Of a DNA stretch of 62,239 nt, positions 1 to 7,844 are shown one piece after another. The translations under genes were made by a program, and so were the position numbers. Source of the DNA: CAZLKN01 sp964560135 (GTDB taxonomy: Bacteria; Actinomycetota; JAICYB01); assembly GCA_964560135.1 (NCBI GenBank), contig CAZLKN010000014.1:1-62239 (forward strand), given 5' to 3'. The notes beneath the pieces are model-generated. The model did not search any database. It was not told the DNA's origin and saw only the letters and a program-made list of their open reading frames with translations. Position 1 is the first letter of the stretch. Each line of letters opens with the position of its first letter.

Positions 1-2
1 AG

Positions 3-86
3 CTGCACCGCCGGGGAGGCGGCTGGGGCCTGGCCACGATGTGCATCGGCGTCGGGCAGGGTATCGCGATGCTCATCGAGGCCTGA
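3..86 (+). CDS. Thiolase (acetyl-CoA acyltransferase), C-terminal end only
   Basis: Only the last 27 codons lie in the window; the gene starts upstream. The visible tail contains GLATMCIGVGQG, which matches the conserved C-terminal thiolase motif. There the Cys acts as the second catalytic cysteine and the GxG loop lines the active site. The enzyme joins or cleaves acyl-CoA chains at the beta-keto bond, in beta-oxidation or acetoacetyl-CoA formation. The other acyl-CoA-type genes in the window suit this. Which thiolase subtype it is cannot be told from the fragment. Confidence 0.85.
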   Translation: MHRRGGGWGLATMCIGVGQGIAMLIEA

Positions 87-97
87 TCCGCCGGGGA

Positions 98-481
98 TCA
101 GGACACCGGCGGGGCGTTCACCACCAAGGTCCCACCCATGACGTTGGGGTGGATCGTGCACCCGAACGGGTAGCGCCCGGGTTCCATCTCGGGGACCCCG
201 AACACCTCCGCGGTGCCCCCGGGCCGGATGGACGCCGAGTGGAACAGCGGAACGGCGGCGAGGTGGATCAGGTCATGCTCGTCCTGCTCGCCCGACGGAC
301 CGAAGTTCACGAGGAACAGCCGGTCCCCTTGAAGCACCTCGAGCTCCGGGTATCCCCGGCTCCCGGGGACGTAGTCGGTGAAGACCAGCCCGACGGCACG
401 CACGGTCCCCGGGAGCGGCGACGCCGCAGCCGGGGGCCCCAGGAGGGCCGCGGCGATCCAGAGCGCGACGAGCGGACGCAT
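98..481 (-). CDS. Secreted cupredoxin-like (blue copper) protein
   Basis: 127 residues. An N-terminal signal peptide (about residues 1-20, hydrophobic core ending in AAAS) precedes a single cupredoxin fold. The C-terminal ligand loop reads GRYPFGCTIHPNVMGG, so the Cys, His and Met copper ligands are present. A first His is available in EHDLIHL. It is probably an exported electron carrier or copper-binding protein. The start is the ATG at 481; it converges on the thiolase gene and diverges from the RlpA-like gene across 75 bases. It differs from the lipoprotein at 37918-38448, which has the same fold but no copper ligands. Confidence 0.75.
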   Translation of the reverse strand: MRPLVALWIAAALLGPPAAASPLPGTVRAVGLVFTDYVPGSRGYPELEVLQGDRLFLVNFGPSGEQDEHDLIHLAAVPLFHSASIRPGGTAEVFGVPEMEPGRYPFGCTIHPNVMGGTLVVNAPPVS

Positions 482-556
482 CGGGTCCTGGATTCGCCGC
501 CGCGGCGCCGATCCCTGCCCGGTGGTGTCACCCCCCTCCGGTAGGACTGTGGGCGT

Positions 557-1078
557 ATGTCTCGCCCCGCGGCAGCACGGGTACGCTCCGCGCCCGCGCC
601 GGGGACGCCCCGCGCGCGCCGCTTCGTCCTGCCCGAGGGTACGGCCCTGTCGATCGCGGCCGCGGCGGTCGTCGCCGCGCTGGCCGTGGGACTGCTCGCC
701 GGGCGCCTCACCCCCCCGGACGAGACCCCGGTGCGTTCGGTCGTCGCCGGGGCGGGAGCATCGGGCCCGGTGTGCGTGGCGAGCTGGTACGACACCGGCG
801 AGGTCACCGCACCGGGACTTCCCTTCGATCCACGCGAGCTGGCGGCCGCCTCGAAGACGCTCGCCTTCGGCACCCGGGTGGTCGTGACCGAGCTCATCCA
901 CCGGCGGTCGGTGGTGGTACGCATCAACGACCGCGGTCCGTACGTCGACGGCCGATGCATCGATCTCACCCCGGCGGCGTTCTCCCTGATCGCGCCGCTG
1001 GAGATGGGACTGGTCCCCGTCCGAATCGAAGTGCTCGAGCGCCCGGTGCTCTTCGAGGACGTCGTGGTCGCGAACTGA
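557..1078 (+). CDS. RlpA-like double-psi beta-barrel protein, membrane anchored
   Basis: 173 residues. A positively charged N-terminus is followed by one hydrophobic segment (about residues 29-52), a signal anchor. Residues about 75-170 form an RlpA-like domain with the signatures SWYDTG, RINDRGPYV and CIDLTPAAF; the NDRGP Asp is the catalytic acid in lytic RlpA transglycosylases. The domain should face the cell wall and act on peptidoglycan. The SPOR domain of Gram-negative RlpA is absent, as is usual in actinobacteria. A TAGGAC hexamer at 542-547 lies 9 bases before the ATG and no Shine-Dalgarno is seen, so the transcript may be leaderless. Confidence 0.75.
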   Translation: MSRPAAARVRSAPAPGTPRARRFVLPEGTALSIAAAAVVAALAVGLLAGRLTPPDETPVRSVVAGAGASGPVCVASWYDTGEVTAPGLPFDPRELAAASKTLAFGTRVVVTELIHRRSVVVRINDRGPYVDGRCIDLTPAAFSLIAPLEMGLVPVRIEVLERPVLFEDVVVAN

Positions 1079-1085
1079 TCGCGCG

Positions 1086-1640
1086 TCAGTTCAGGGACGG
1101 CTCCACGGGGAAGTGCGCGACCATCGCCAGCGTCCCACCCTGGCGTTTCAGCACCCGGCGCCACAGCGTGCCCGGCTCCGCCCCCAGGAGATCGTCGGGG
1201 GTGGCCTCGACCACGAACCACGCGTCCTGTTCCAGCTCGCTCTCCAGCTGCCCCTCGCTCCATCCCGCGTAGCCCGCGAACAGGCGCGCCGAGACCACGG
1301 ACGGGGCCACCTCCTCGAGGTCCAGGCTGAGGTCGAGCACGCCGACCCCGCCCACGAGCGGCTCCCACCCGTCGATCGGCGTCCGGACGGAGGCGAGGCA
1401 GACGGCGGCCTCGGGCGCGACCGGGCCCCCGAAGAACACCACCGCAGGCTCCGCGGCCAGCGGGGCCTGCTCCGGCATCACCTCGGCGACGTCCAGCTCC
1501 GTGGGCCGGTTCAGGACCAGACCCGCCGCACCTTGGTGCTCGTGCTCCACGATCAGCACCACCGCCCGCGCGAAGTTGGGGTCGAGCATGGTCGGTTCGG
1601 CCACCAGCAGCCTGCCCCGCAGGGAATCCGTCGCGTCCAT
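1086..1640 (-). CDS. YqgE/AlgH family protein (UPF0301)
   Basis: 184 residues from the ATG at 1640, which gives the family-typical beginning DSLRGRLLVAEPTMLDPNF. An upstream in-frame start would only add twelve atypical residues. Family landmarks seen: VVLIVEHEHQGAAGLVLNRP, FFGGPV, and VSARLFAGYAGWSEGQLE. It is a cytoplasmic single-domain protein; members are linked to alginate regulation in Pseudomonas, but the general biochemical role is unknown. It lies 39 bases downstream of the J-domain/LRR gene on the same strand and may be cotranscribed with it and msrA. Confidence 0.85.
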   Translation of the reverse strand: MDATDSLRGRLLVAEPTMLDPNFARAVVLIVEHEHQGAAGLVLNRPTELDVAEVMPEQAPLAAEPAVVFFGGPVAPEAAVCLASVRTPIDGWEPLVGGVGVLDLSLDLEEVAPSVVSARLFAGYAGWSEGQLESELEQDAWFVVEATPDDLLGAEPGTLWRRVLKRQGGTLAMVAHFPVEPSLN

Positions 1641-1679
1641 GGCCGCATGATGCCACGTGCCGGGCGCCGCGGCCACGGG

Positions 1680-2552
1680 TCAGTCCACAACGGCGTCCGG
1701 CAGCGTACGGCGCAGCGCCCTCCGCTCCCGGGCCCCCGCCCGCAAGGGCAGGTCCACCCAGGCCAGCCAGGTCATCCCGTGGAGGTGGTGCAGGTGACGC
1801 CCGCTGATCCGTGTCCGCCGGAGGTCCAGGGTGTCCAGGTCCTCCAGGCGTCGCAGGTGCGCCAGCCCCGGCCCCCGGACCCGTGTGGCCCCCAGGCGCA
1901 GGACCTGGAGCGACGGGATGCGGGAGAGGGTCTCGAGCCCGGCGTCCGTGACCGCGGTGGCCGTGAGCGAGAGCTCGATCAGGTGCGGGAGCCCGACGAG
2001 CGCCCGCAGCCCGGCGTCGGTGATGCGCGTGCCAGTGAGGTCGAGATCGCGCAGTCGTGGCTGGCTGCGCAGATGGTCCATCTGCGCGTCGTCCACGGGA
2101 TGGCCCGAGCACACCAGCTTCCAGATCGAATCGGGGACCGAGGACAGCGCGGACAGGTCCGCGCCCTCCGCCTCGAGGCTGAGCGCCCTGAACCGCGCGT
2201 CCGCCGCCCGGTGGTAGACCTCCCCGAGCGTGCGCATCCAGATCAGGCCGCGGGCCGGGAACACCGAGAAGCCCGGGGGCGGGGGCGGCGGCTCCCATTC
2301 GAGGCGCAGCCGCCACCGGTCAGCGCCGATGGAGCCGTCGTAGGCCTCGCGGCGAACGGGGTCCGACAGCGTCTCGTAGGCGAGGTTCACCTCCGCCATG
2401 CGGCGCGTCGCCTCCGCCCGTGCCGCGCCGTCGAGGCCGGGACGGGCGTCCGGATGCAGCGCCCGGGCGAACTCCAGATACGCCCTCCGGATCTCGTGCT
2501 CCCCGGCGGACGGGTCGATCTCCAGCAGATCGTAGTGCGTGCGCCCCCGCAC
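1680..2552 (-). CDS. J-domain protein fused to leucine-rich repeats
   Basis: 290 residues from the GTG at 2552, which has a GGGAGG-type ribosome site a few bases upstream. Residues about 5-70 are a DnaJ J-domain (THYDLLEIDPSA, helix II/III loop HPD in ARALHPDARPG, ending DPVRREAYDG). A Pro-rich linker (PPPPPPG) follows, then from about residue 165 four to five leucine-rich repeats of the LxxLDLTGTRITDAGLxxL type. J-domains stimulate Hsp70 ATPase and LRRs are protein-binding, so a client-specific co-chaperone is the natural reading. No zinc-finger or DnaJ C-terminal domain is present. The gene sits directly downstream of msrA, suggesting a protein-damage theme. Confidence 0.7.
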   Translation of the reverse strand: MRGRTHYDLLEIDPSAGEHEIRRAYLEFARALHPDARPGLDGAARAEATRRMAEVNLAYETLSDPVRREAYDGSIGADRWRLRLEWEPPPPPPGFSVFPARGLIWMRTLGEVYHRAADARFRALSLEAEGADLSALSSVPDSIWKLVCSGHPVDDAQMDHLRSQPRLRDLDLTGTRITDAGLRALVGLPHLIELSLTATAVTDAGLETLSRIPSLQVLRLGATRVRGPGLAHLRRLEDLDTLDLRRTRISGRHLHHLHGMTWLAWVDLPLRAGARERRALRRTLPDAVVD

Positions 2553-2575
2553 CCTCTGCTCCCTCCCCGGAGGAC

Positions 2576-3055
2576 TCAGATGTGGCAGCCCGGACGGCCC
2601 TGCTTCTCGACGTACTGCTGGTGGTACTCCTCGGCCTGCCAGAAAGTGGAAGCCGGTGCGATCTCGGTGACCACCGGGCGCCGGTGGCGTCCGGATGCCT
2701 CGAGCGCCTGCATCGAGGCTTGCGCCGAAGCCGCCTGGCCGTCGTCGTGGGTGAAGATCACCGAACGGTACTGGGAGCCGAGGTCGGGCCCCTGCCGGTT
2801 CAGCTGCGTCGGGTCGTGGACCTTCCAGAAGGTCTCCAGCAGATCCTCGTAGCTCACGCGGGCGGGGTCGTAGGACACCTCCACCACCTCGGCGTGCCCC
2901 GTCTTGCTGCTGCACACGTCTTCGTAGCTGGGGTTGTCGTAGGTTCCGCCCGCGTAGCCGACGCGCGTGGACCCCACACCCTCGACGTGCCGGAACGCGT
3001 CCTCGACTCCCCAGAAGCATCCGGCGCCGAACGTCGCCTTCTTCGTCTCGCTCAT
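2576..3055 (-). CDS. msrA: Peptide methionine sulfoxide reductase MsrA
   Basis: 159 residues, full length for MsrA. The catalytic GCFWG motif is at about residues 12-16, followed by GYAGG, GHAEVVEVSYDP and the conserved SQYRSVIF. It reduces methionine-S-sulfoxide in proteins or free Met, using thioredoxin or other thiols, and acts in the cytoplasm. A further Cys near the C-terminus (RPGCHI) can serve as the resolving residue. The start ATG at 3055 is preceded by GAGGCCGAC on the coding strand. It is followed after 23 bases by the J-domain/LRR gene. Confidence 0.93.
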   Translation of the reverse strand: MSETKKATFGAGCFWGVEDAFRHVEGVGSTRVGYAGGTYDNPSYEDVCSSKTGHAEVVEVSYDPARVSYEDLLETFWKVHDPTQLNRQGPDLGSQYRSVIFTHDDGQAASAQASMQALEASGRHRRPVVTEIAPASTFWQAEEYHQQYVEKQGRPGCHI

Positions 3056-3097
3056 GTCGGCCTCCTCACGGCCTCCAGCCTGACATACATTCCGGGC

Positions 3098-4291
3098 TCA
3101 CCGGAACCAGCGGGCCCCCGCCGCGAGCACCACGGTCAGCGCCCCGGCCACGACGGCACCGGCGGCGAAGCTGCCGCCGGCACCGAGCAGGCTCAAGCCC
3201 GCCCCCGCGATCAGGGGGCCGAGCGTCTGTCCGAGCCGGGCCGACCCGACCCACACGGCGACCACCGTCCCACGGCTGGACGAGGTGGTCCCCGCGGCCA
3301 CGTCCTGCAGGCTCGGGATCATCAGGCCCTCCCCCAGCCCGAACACGAGCACCCCGAAACCCAGGAGCAGCAGGGTCGGCGCCCCGGCCACCATGGCCAG
3401 CGCCGCCGTGAACAGCACCGAGGCCACCACCACGATCCACCGCATCGCCATCCGCTCCCGGATGCGCCCGAGCGACAGCGCGGCGCTGGTGGCCGCCACC
3501 GCCGGCAGCCCCATGATCAACCCCCGGGACCCCGCCCCCAGGCCGAACCGCTCCTCGATGTAGATCGGCATCACGGTGAGGAGCAGCCCGAAGATGAGGA
3601 TGAACAGCACGATCCCCGTACCGATCGTCACGAGCAGCGCGGGCGTGCGGAGGACGACCAGCGCCTCCCGCAACTGATCGGAGACCCGGACGTCGCTCGA
3701 CGGCGTGGGCGGCAGGTGCCGCAGAACGAACCACACCGTGGCGAGCGCCACCGGATACACCCCGAAGGGGGCCCGCCACCCGCCGAGGTCGGTCAGGAAC
3801 CCACCGATCGCGGGGAAGACCGCGATGCAGACGGTGAGCACCGCAGAGTTCCGTCCGATCCTGCGGACGCGTTCCGTGCCGTCCCAGTGGTCACCGATCA
3901 GCACCACCGCGAGGTTGATCAGGCCGGCCGACCCCGCACCCTGGAGGATGCGCAGCGCCACGAGCACCCACAGACTCGGCGCGAACACCACCAGCCCTCC
4001 GGCCACCCCGAAGATCGTGAGACACGGCACCAGCACCTCGCGGCGGCCGTACCGGTCGGCGAGCACGCCGACGGTGGGAGCCAGGAAGATCCCGGGGAAC
4101 GTGGCCGAGGCCACGATGAGCCCGGCCAGCCCGCGCGACACCCCGAGCCCGTCGAGGATGTCCGGGATGCCGGGAGCGACGAGCGTGTTCACCGTGATGC
4201 CGGTGACGGTGATGGCGTAGATCAGGAGCATCGGTGGCGCGGGTCCGCGCGCCGGGGGCCCGGTAGGACGGAGTGTGACCTCCTCGCTCAC
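3098..4291 (-). CDS. Major facilitator superfamily transporter (drug-efflux type)
   Basis: 397 residues with about twelve hydrophobic segments. The loop 2-3 MFS signature is visible as GVLADRYGRREVLVPC, which is the antiporter/drug-exporter type. The first half also has LRILQGAGSAGLINLAVVL, resembling the motif C/helix 5 region. The second half carries the repeat-related SLGRIRERMAMRWIVV. The chosen start is the GTG at 4291; an ATG 20 codons inside is an alternative, since the first segment begins there. Substrate cannot be inferred. It lies 25 bases downstream of the phosphoesterase gene on the same strand. Confidence 0.8.
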   Translation of the reverse strand: MSEEVTLRPTGPPARGPAPPMLLIYAITVTGITVNTLVAPGIPDILDGLGVSRGLAGLIVASATFPGIFLAPTVGVLADRYGRREVLVPCLTIFGVAGGLVVFAPSLWVLVALRILQGAGSAGLINLAVVLIGDHWDGTERVRRIGRNSAVLTVCIAVFPAIGGFLTDLGGWRAPFGVYPVALATVWFVLRHLPPTPSSDVRVSDQLREALVVLRTPALLVTIGTGIVLFILIFGLLLTVMPIYIEERFGLGAGSRGLIMGLPAVAATSAALSLGRIRERMAMRWIVVVASVLFTAALAMVAGAPTLLLLGFGVLVFGLGEGLMIPSLQDVAAGTTSSSRGTVVAVWVGSARLGQTLGPLIAGAGLSLLGAGGSFAAGAVVAGALTVVLAAGARWFR

Positions 4292-4316
4292 GAGGGCGGT
4301 GACGGGCGCGTCGGGG

Positions 4317-5063
4317 TCATCGCCGGTTCCCCGGGAGCCGGTAGACGAACCCCGGTCCGCCCGCGAACAGACCGTGGTCCACGTTCACGCACCGTCCGCG
4401 GGCGTACACCAGAGGCTCGGTCACGCTCTCCGGTGGCGCCCCGGTGGCGAAACAGATCGGGGTGTGGCCGTGCACGATCACCTGGCCCCCGAAGGTCTTC
4501 AGGAACCGGTTCGCCTCCTTCGGGCGACGCTCGAAGACCCGCCGGGCGGCGAGATCGTCGAACAGCAACCCCCAGCCCTCCGGGTCGTTGGATCGCAGCA
4601 CCTCCGACATCGCCAGGTTCACCGCTTCCGTCGTCGATCCGTACCGCAGGTAGGCGGTCGTATCGGAGTGCACGAGCAGGGCGTCCCCGGCGATCGCCAT
4701 CGCCGGGAGCTGGCAGAGCCACAGCTCGTGATCGGCCGTGAGCCGGGCGAGGTCGCTCACCGCGCCGCCGTTGCGGAGCCACGCCTCCCCGAAGGAGGCC
4801 CCCTGGGGATGCTTCTGAAACCGCTTCGCGGCGAGCAGCATCACCTCGTGGTTGCCGAGCAGGCAACCCACATGGCCTCCGGCCTCGGCCGCCTCGCCCT
4901 CCAGCCGCATGACGAGCTCGATGACCCCGACACCGTCGGGGCCGCGATCAACCAGGTCCCCGATGAACCACAGCGTCCCACTGCCCGCGATCCACCGGGC
5001 ATCGTCGTCGAGGATCGCGGCACGCACCAGCACCTCGACCAGTCGGTCGAGGTGCCCGTGCAC
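4317..5063 (-). CDS. PPP-type metallophosphoesterase, start codon uncertain
   Basis: 248 residues from the first possible ATG/GTG/TTG start. Motifs of the PPP phosphatase/Ap4A-hydrolase superfamily are clear: FIGDLVDRGPDG, CLLGNHEVM and VIVHGHTPI. The first metal-binding motif GDVHGH is split by this start: G and D are encoded just upstream of the GTG at 5063, and the open frame continues upstream as EFVVGDVHGH. True translation therefore probably begins upstream at a non-standard codon (ATC at 5121-5123 is possible), or the sequence has a frameshift. It follows the small gene at 5107-5370 and FxsA. It likely hydrolyses a nucleotide or phosphoprotein; substrate unknown. Confidence 0.75.
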   Translation of the reverse strand: MHGHLDRLVEVLVRAAILDDDARWIAGSGTLWFIGDLVDRGPDGVGVIELVMRLEGEAAEAGGHVGCLLGNHEVMLLAAKRFQKHPQGASFGEAWLRNGGAVSDLARLTADHELWLCQLPAMAIAGDALLVHSDTTAYLRYGSTTEAVNLAMSEVLRSNDPEGWGLLFDDLAARRVFERRPKEANRFLKTFGGQVIVHGHTPICFATGAPPESVTEPLVYARGRCVNVDHGLFAGGPGFVYRLPGNRR

Positions 5064-5106
5064 GTCTCCGACGACGAACTCCCCCGCCGTGGCGGAGTGA
5101 TCCCGG

Positions 5107-5370
5107 TCAGCCGATGTGTGGATGGTGCTCGGTCTCCTCCTCGAAGGTGTTCCCCTCCGGAGGGATGGGGTTGGCCTTGAGGATACGCGCCAGATGCACG
5201 AGGTTGTGGGCCATCCAGCGGGTGGTGCGCTTCGTGTCCGCGTGGTCCTGCCCGGCCTCGTTGGTCTCCATGTACGTGCCGTCCAGCCGCTCGATCACCT
5301 TCTGGCACACGCTCGAGCGCACGCCGAACCAGATCGGGGTTCCACCGTGCGGCTTCCGCGCAGGCAGCAC
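5107..5370 (-). CDS. Small hypothetical protein, 87 aa
   Basis: I do not recognise this protein. It starts at the GTG at 5370, three bases after the FxsA stop, and ends just before the phosphoesterase reading frame, so it is probably read by coupling in a three-gene operon. It is hydrophilic with a basic N-terminus, one Cys, no signal peptide and no membrane segment; the centre (TRWMAHNLVHLARILKANPI) may form a helix and the tail is acidic, then His-rich. Codon use looks like neighbouring genes. A later start at an internal ATG about 33 codons in is possible. Confidence 0.5.
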   Translation of the reverse strand: MLPARKPHGGTPIWFGVRSSVCQKVIERLDGTYMETNEAGQDHADTKRTTRWMAHNLVHLARILKANPIPPEGNTFEEETEHHPHIG

Positions 5371-5373
5371 GCT

Positions 5374-5811
5374 TCAGGGAAGCTCGTCGTACCGGGACGG
5401 AGGATGATCCTGGGGCGGTGTCCGGTGCTCGACCACCCGGAAGCCCCGCGTCTCGACGGTCCTGAAGAACCTCCGGCGCAGGTAGCCGCGGGCTCCGGCC
5501 CGCACCGGGGGCAGCAGCAACGCCAAGGCCACCGCGTCGGTGATGAATCCGGGGGTGAGCAGGAACGCCCCGGCGACGAGGATCAGCAGGCCGTCCACCA
5601 GTTCGGCCCCCGGAACCTGGCCGCGCTCGAGCTGGTTCCGGACCGCGTTCAGTACTCCGAGCCCCTGCTGCTTGGCCAGCCACGCGCCGACCACGGAGAT
5701 CAGGATCAGCGCCGCCAGGGTCTCGAACACGCCGATGTTCTGACCCACCGTGATGATCACCGCCAGCTCGGCGATGGGCACCGTCAGGAACAGGATGGCC
5801 AGGATCGGCAT
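5374..5811 (-). CDS. fxsA: FxsA family membrane protein
   Basis: 145 residues with three to four hydrophobic segments (about residues 3-20, 25-45 and 70-100) and a charged cytoplasmic tail. Landmarks of the FxsA family: FLTVPIAELAVII near the N-terminus, GAWLAKQQG, and LVAGAFLLTPGFITDAVALALLLPPVR. In E. coli FxsA titrates the phage T7 exclusion protein PifA; its normal role is unknown. A TAGGAT hexamer (coding strand, 5823 to 5818) is only 6 bases from the ATG, so the mRNA looks leaderless. The gene diverges from the MetE-like gene across 33 bases. Confidence 0.88.
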   Translation of the reverse strand: MPILAILFLTVPIAELAVIITVGQNIGVFETLAALILISVVGAWLAKQQGLGVLNAVRNQLERGQVPGAELVDGLLILVAGAFLLTPGFITDAVALALLLPPVRAGARGYLRRRFFRTVETRGFRVVEHRTPPQDHPPSRYDELP

Positions 5812-5844
5812 GGCCCCATCCTAGCCTCGGATACAGTTCTGGCC
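5812..5844. promoter_or_regulatory. Compact divergent leaderless promoters
   Basis: The 33 bases between fxsA (-) and the MetE-like gene (+) hold two -10-like boxes. TAGGAT on the - strand (5818-5823) is 6 bases before the fxsA ATG. TACAGT on the + strand (5832-5837) is 7 bases before the GTG at 5845. Neither gene has a Shine-Dalgarno there. Transcription would start at or within a few bases of each start codon, and the two promoters must occlude each other. Confidence 0.55.
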
Positions 5845-6948
5845 GTGATCACCGCACGCAGCGACGTGGTGGGGAGCCTGCTCCGGCCCCCGGCGCTCCT
5901 GGACGCCCGGGACCGTCTCGCCCGCGGCGAGCTCGACCCGCCCGCTTTCAAGCGCATCGAGGACGCCGCCGTCGACGACGCCCTCGCCCTCCAGGAGCGA
6001 GCGGGGATCGAGGTCGTCACCGACGGCGAGATGCGGCGCCTGTCCTTCCAGAGCCAGATGGCCGAGGCCGTGGACGGCTTCGGCCAGTGGGACATCGACG
6101 CGTTCCTCTGGGGCCGGTGGCACTCCGAGACGGTGGGCGACAAGGAGATCGAGCGCCCCTCGATCGCGGTCGTCGACAAGCTGCGCCGCAGACGGTTCCT
6201 GTCCGCCGAGGAGTTCGCCTACGCCCGCGGACGCACCACGCGGACCCTGAAGGCCACCCTCCCCTCCCCCAGCCTGTTCGCGAACTTCTGGGATCCGGAC
6301 CGCTCGGCGGGCGCGTACGCATCCATCGAGGAGTTCGTCGGCGACGCTGCGGAGATCCTGCGGGAGGAGGTCGAGGAGCTCGTCCGCCTCGGTGCCACCT
6401 ACATCCAGATCGACGCGCCCCACTACACGATGGTGCTCGACCCCGGGTACCGGTCCTTCTACGAGAGCCGGGGCTGGCCCGCCGATCGCTGGCTCCAGTT
6501 CGGCCTGGAGTACGACAATCTCGTGATCGGCGAGCATCCGGGCGTCACCTTCGGCTTCCACCTCTGCCGCGGCAACCAGGGCAGCCGCTGGCTCGTGGAG
6601 GGCGGCTACGACGCGATCGCCGAGCAGGCCTTCGGACGCATCCGGGCCCAGCGGCTGCTGCTCGAGTACGACGACGAGCGCTCCGGGAGCTTCGAGCCGC
6701 TGCGCGCGGTCCCGGAGGACCGCACCGTCGTGCTCGGCCTCGTGACCACCAAGACCCCGCGCCGGGAGACCGTGGACGAGCTCGCCCGCCGGATCGAGGA
6801 AGCGGCGGCCTTCGTTCCGCTGGAACGGCTCGCGCTGTCACCGCAGTGCGGCTTCGCCACCTCGGTGGTGGGCAACGCCCTCAGTGTGGACGACCAGGAC
6901 GCCAAGCTCCGGACGATCGCCGAGACCGCGGCGACCGTCTGGGGGTGA
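5845..6948 (+). CDS. MetE-like cobalamin-independent methyltransferase (UROD/MetE-C barrel)
   Basis: 367 residues, one TIM barrel, matching the C-terminal half of MetE. The N-terminus ARSDVVGSLLRPPALLDAR is typical of short stand-alone homologues. The zinc site is complete: His and Cys in GFHLCRGN, Glu in LLLEYDDE, and the last Cys in LSPQCGFAT. IDAPHY is also conserved. Family members move methyl or alkyl groups to thiols (homocysteine or coenzyme M-type). The folate-binding N-terminal half of full MetE is missing, so another methyl donor or carrier may be used. The start is GTG at 5845, apparently leaderless. It ends 2 bases from the convergent SDR gene. Confidence 0.82.
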   Translation: MITARSDVVGSLLRPPALLDARDRLARGELDPPAFKRIEDAAVDDALALQERAGIEVVTDGEMRRLSFQSQMAEAVDGFGQWDIDAFLWGRWHSETVGDKEIERPSIAVVDKLRRRRFLSAEEFAYARGRTTRTLKATLPSPSLFANFWDPDRSAGAYASIEEFVGDAAEILREEVEELVRLGATYIQIDAPHYTMVLDPGYRSFYESRGWPADRWLQFGLEYDNLVIGEHPGVTFGFHLCRGNQGSRWLVEGGYDAIAEQAFGRIRAQRLLLEYDDERSGSFEPLRAVPEDRTVVLGLVTTKTPRRETVDELARRIEEAAAFVPLERLALSPQCGFATSVVGNALSVDDQDAKLRTIAETAATVWG

Positions 6949-6950
6949 GC

Positions 6951-7724
6951 TCAGGTGATCACGCCGCCGTCCACCGGGAGCACGGCTCCCGTGGTGTAGC
7001 CCCCTGCCTTCGTCGCCAGGTACAGTGCCGCACCCGCGATCTCCTCCGGACGGCCGTCGCGCCCCAGCGGGATGTTCCCCGCCACGAGCTCGGTGCCACC
7101 CTCCTCGAAGAAGATCTTCGTCATCTTCGTCCGGAACAGGCCCGGCGCGATCGCGTTCACGAGGATCCTCTGGCCGGCGAGCTGCCGGGCCAGGTGTTTG
7201 GAGAGCTGGTGCAGTGCGGCCTTGGACGACGAGTACGCGTAGGTCTCGAGGACCGGCGCCTTGATGCCGTCGACCGAACCGATGTTGATCACCCGCGCCG
7301 GGTCCTCCTCCGTGCCGGAGGCCTTGAGCAGCGGCAGGAGCTGCTGGGTGAGATGGAAGGCGGCCTTGAGGTTCACGTTCATGACCTTCTCGAAGGCCGA
7401 CATCGGGTAGGTGTCGATCTCCTCGGCCCAGTTGGTCCCGGCGTTGTTCACCAGCACGTGGACGCGCTCCTCACGTTCCGCGAGCTCGCGGGCGAAGCGC
7501 TCGATCTCCCCCGGGTCGGAGAGGTCCGCGGCCATCGCGACCGCCTCACCGTGGTCGGACAGGGCCGCGGCGGCCTCGTCGCAGGCCGCGGCCTTGCGGG
7601 AGGTCACGTACACCTTCGCGCCCGCGCTCACGAACCCTTCGGCGATCATCAGTCCGATCCCGCGTGATCCGCCCGTGACCACGGCGGTCTTGCCCTCCAG
7701 GGAGAAGAGGTCTTTGATGTCCAC
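6951..7724 (-). CDS. Short-chain dehydrogenase/reductase (SDR, classical)
   Basis: 257 residues. NAD(P)-binding TGGSRGIG is at about residues 17-24, NNAG at about 92-95, catalytic Ser in NIGSVDG and the YSSSK (Tyr-x3-Lys) pair around residue 155-159. IAPGLFRTKM and PVDGGVIT follow in the usual places. The RGIG/SR nucleotide end (YVTSRK) suggests NADP preference. It resembles gluconate 5-dehydrogenase and 3-oxoacyl reductase type SDRs; the substrate is not defined. A GGAGGCGACGTGGAC leader gives a good ribosome site. It diverges from the aldehyde dehydrogenase gene, and the two may act on the same alcohol/aldehyde series. Confidence 0.88.
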   Translation of the reverse strand: MDIKDLFSLEGKTAVVTGGSRGIGLMIAEGFVSAGAKVYVTSRKAAACDEAAAALSDHGEAVAMAADLSDPGEIERFARELAEREERVHVLVNNAGTNWAEEIDTYPMSAFEKVMNVNLKAAFHLTQQLLPLLKASGTEEDPARVINIGSVDGIKAPVLETYAYSSSKAALHQLSKHLARQLAGQRILVNAIAPGLFRTKMTKIFFEEGGTELVAGNIPLGRDGRPEEIAGAALYLATKAGGYTTGAVLPVDGGVIT

Positions 7725-7844
7725 GTCGCCTCCGTTCGCTTCGGTGTTTCTCGCCAGCTACGGTGCCACTCGCCGGGGCCCCGATGCCACCGGAGGTGCC
7801 GAAGGAGTACCGTGGAGGCAGAGCATCGCGGATGGGGAGGTGTC

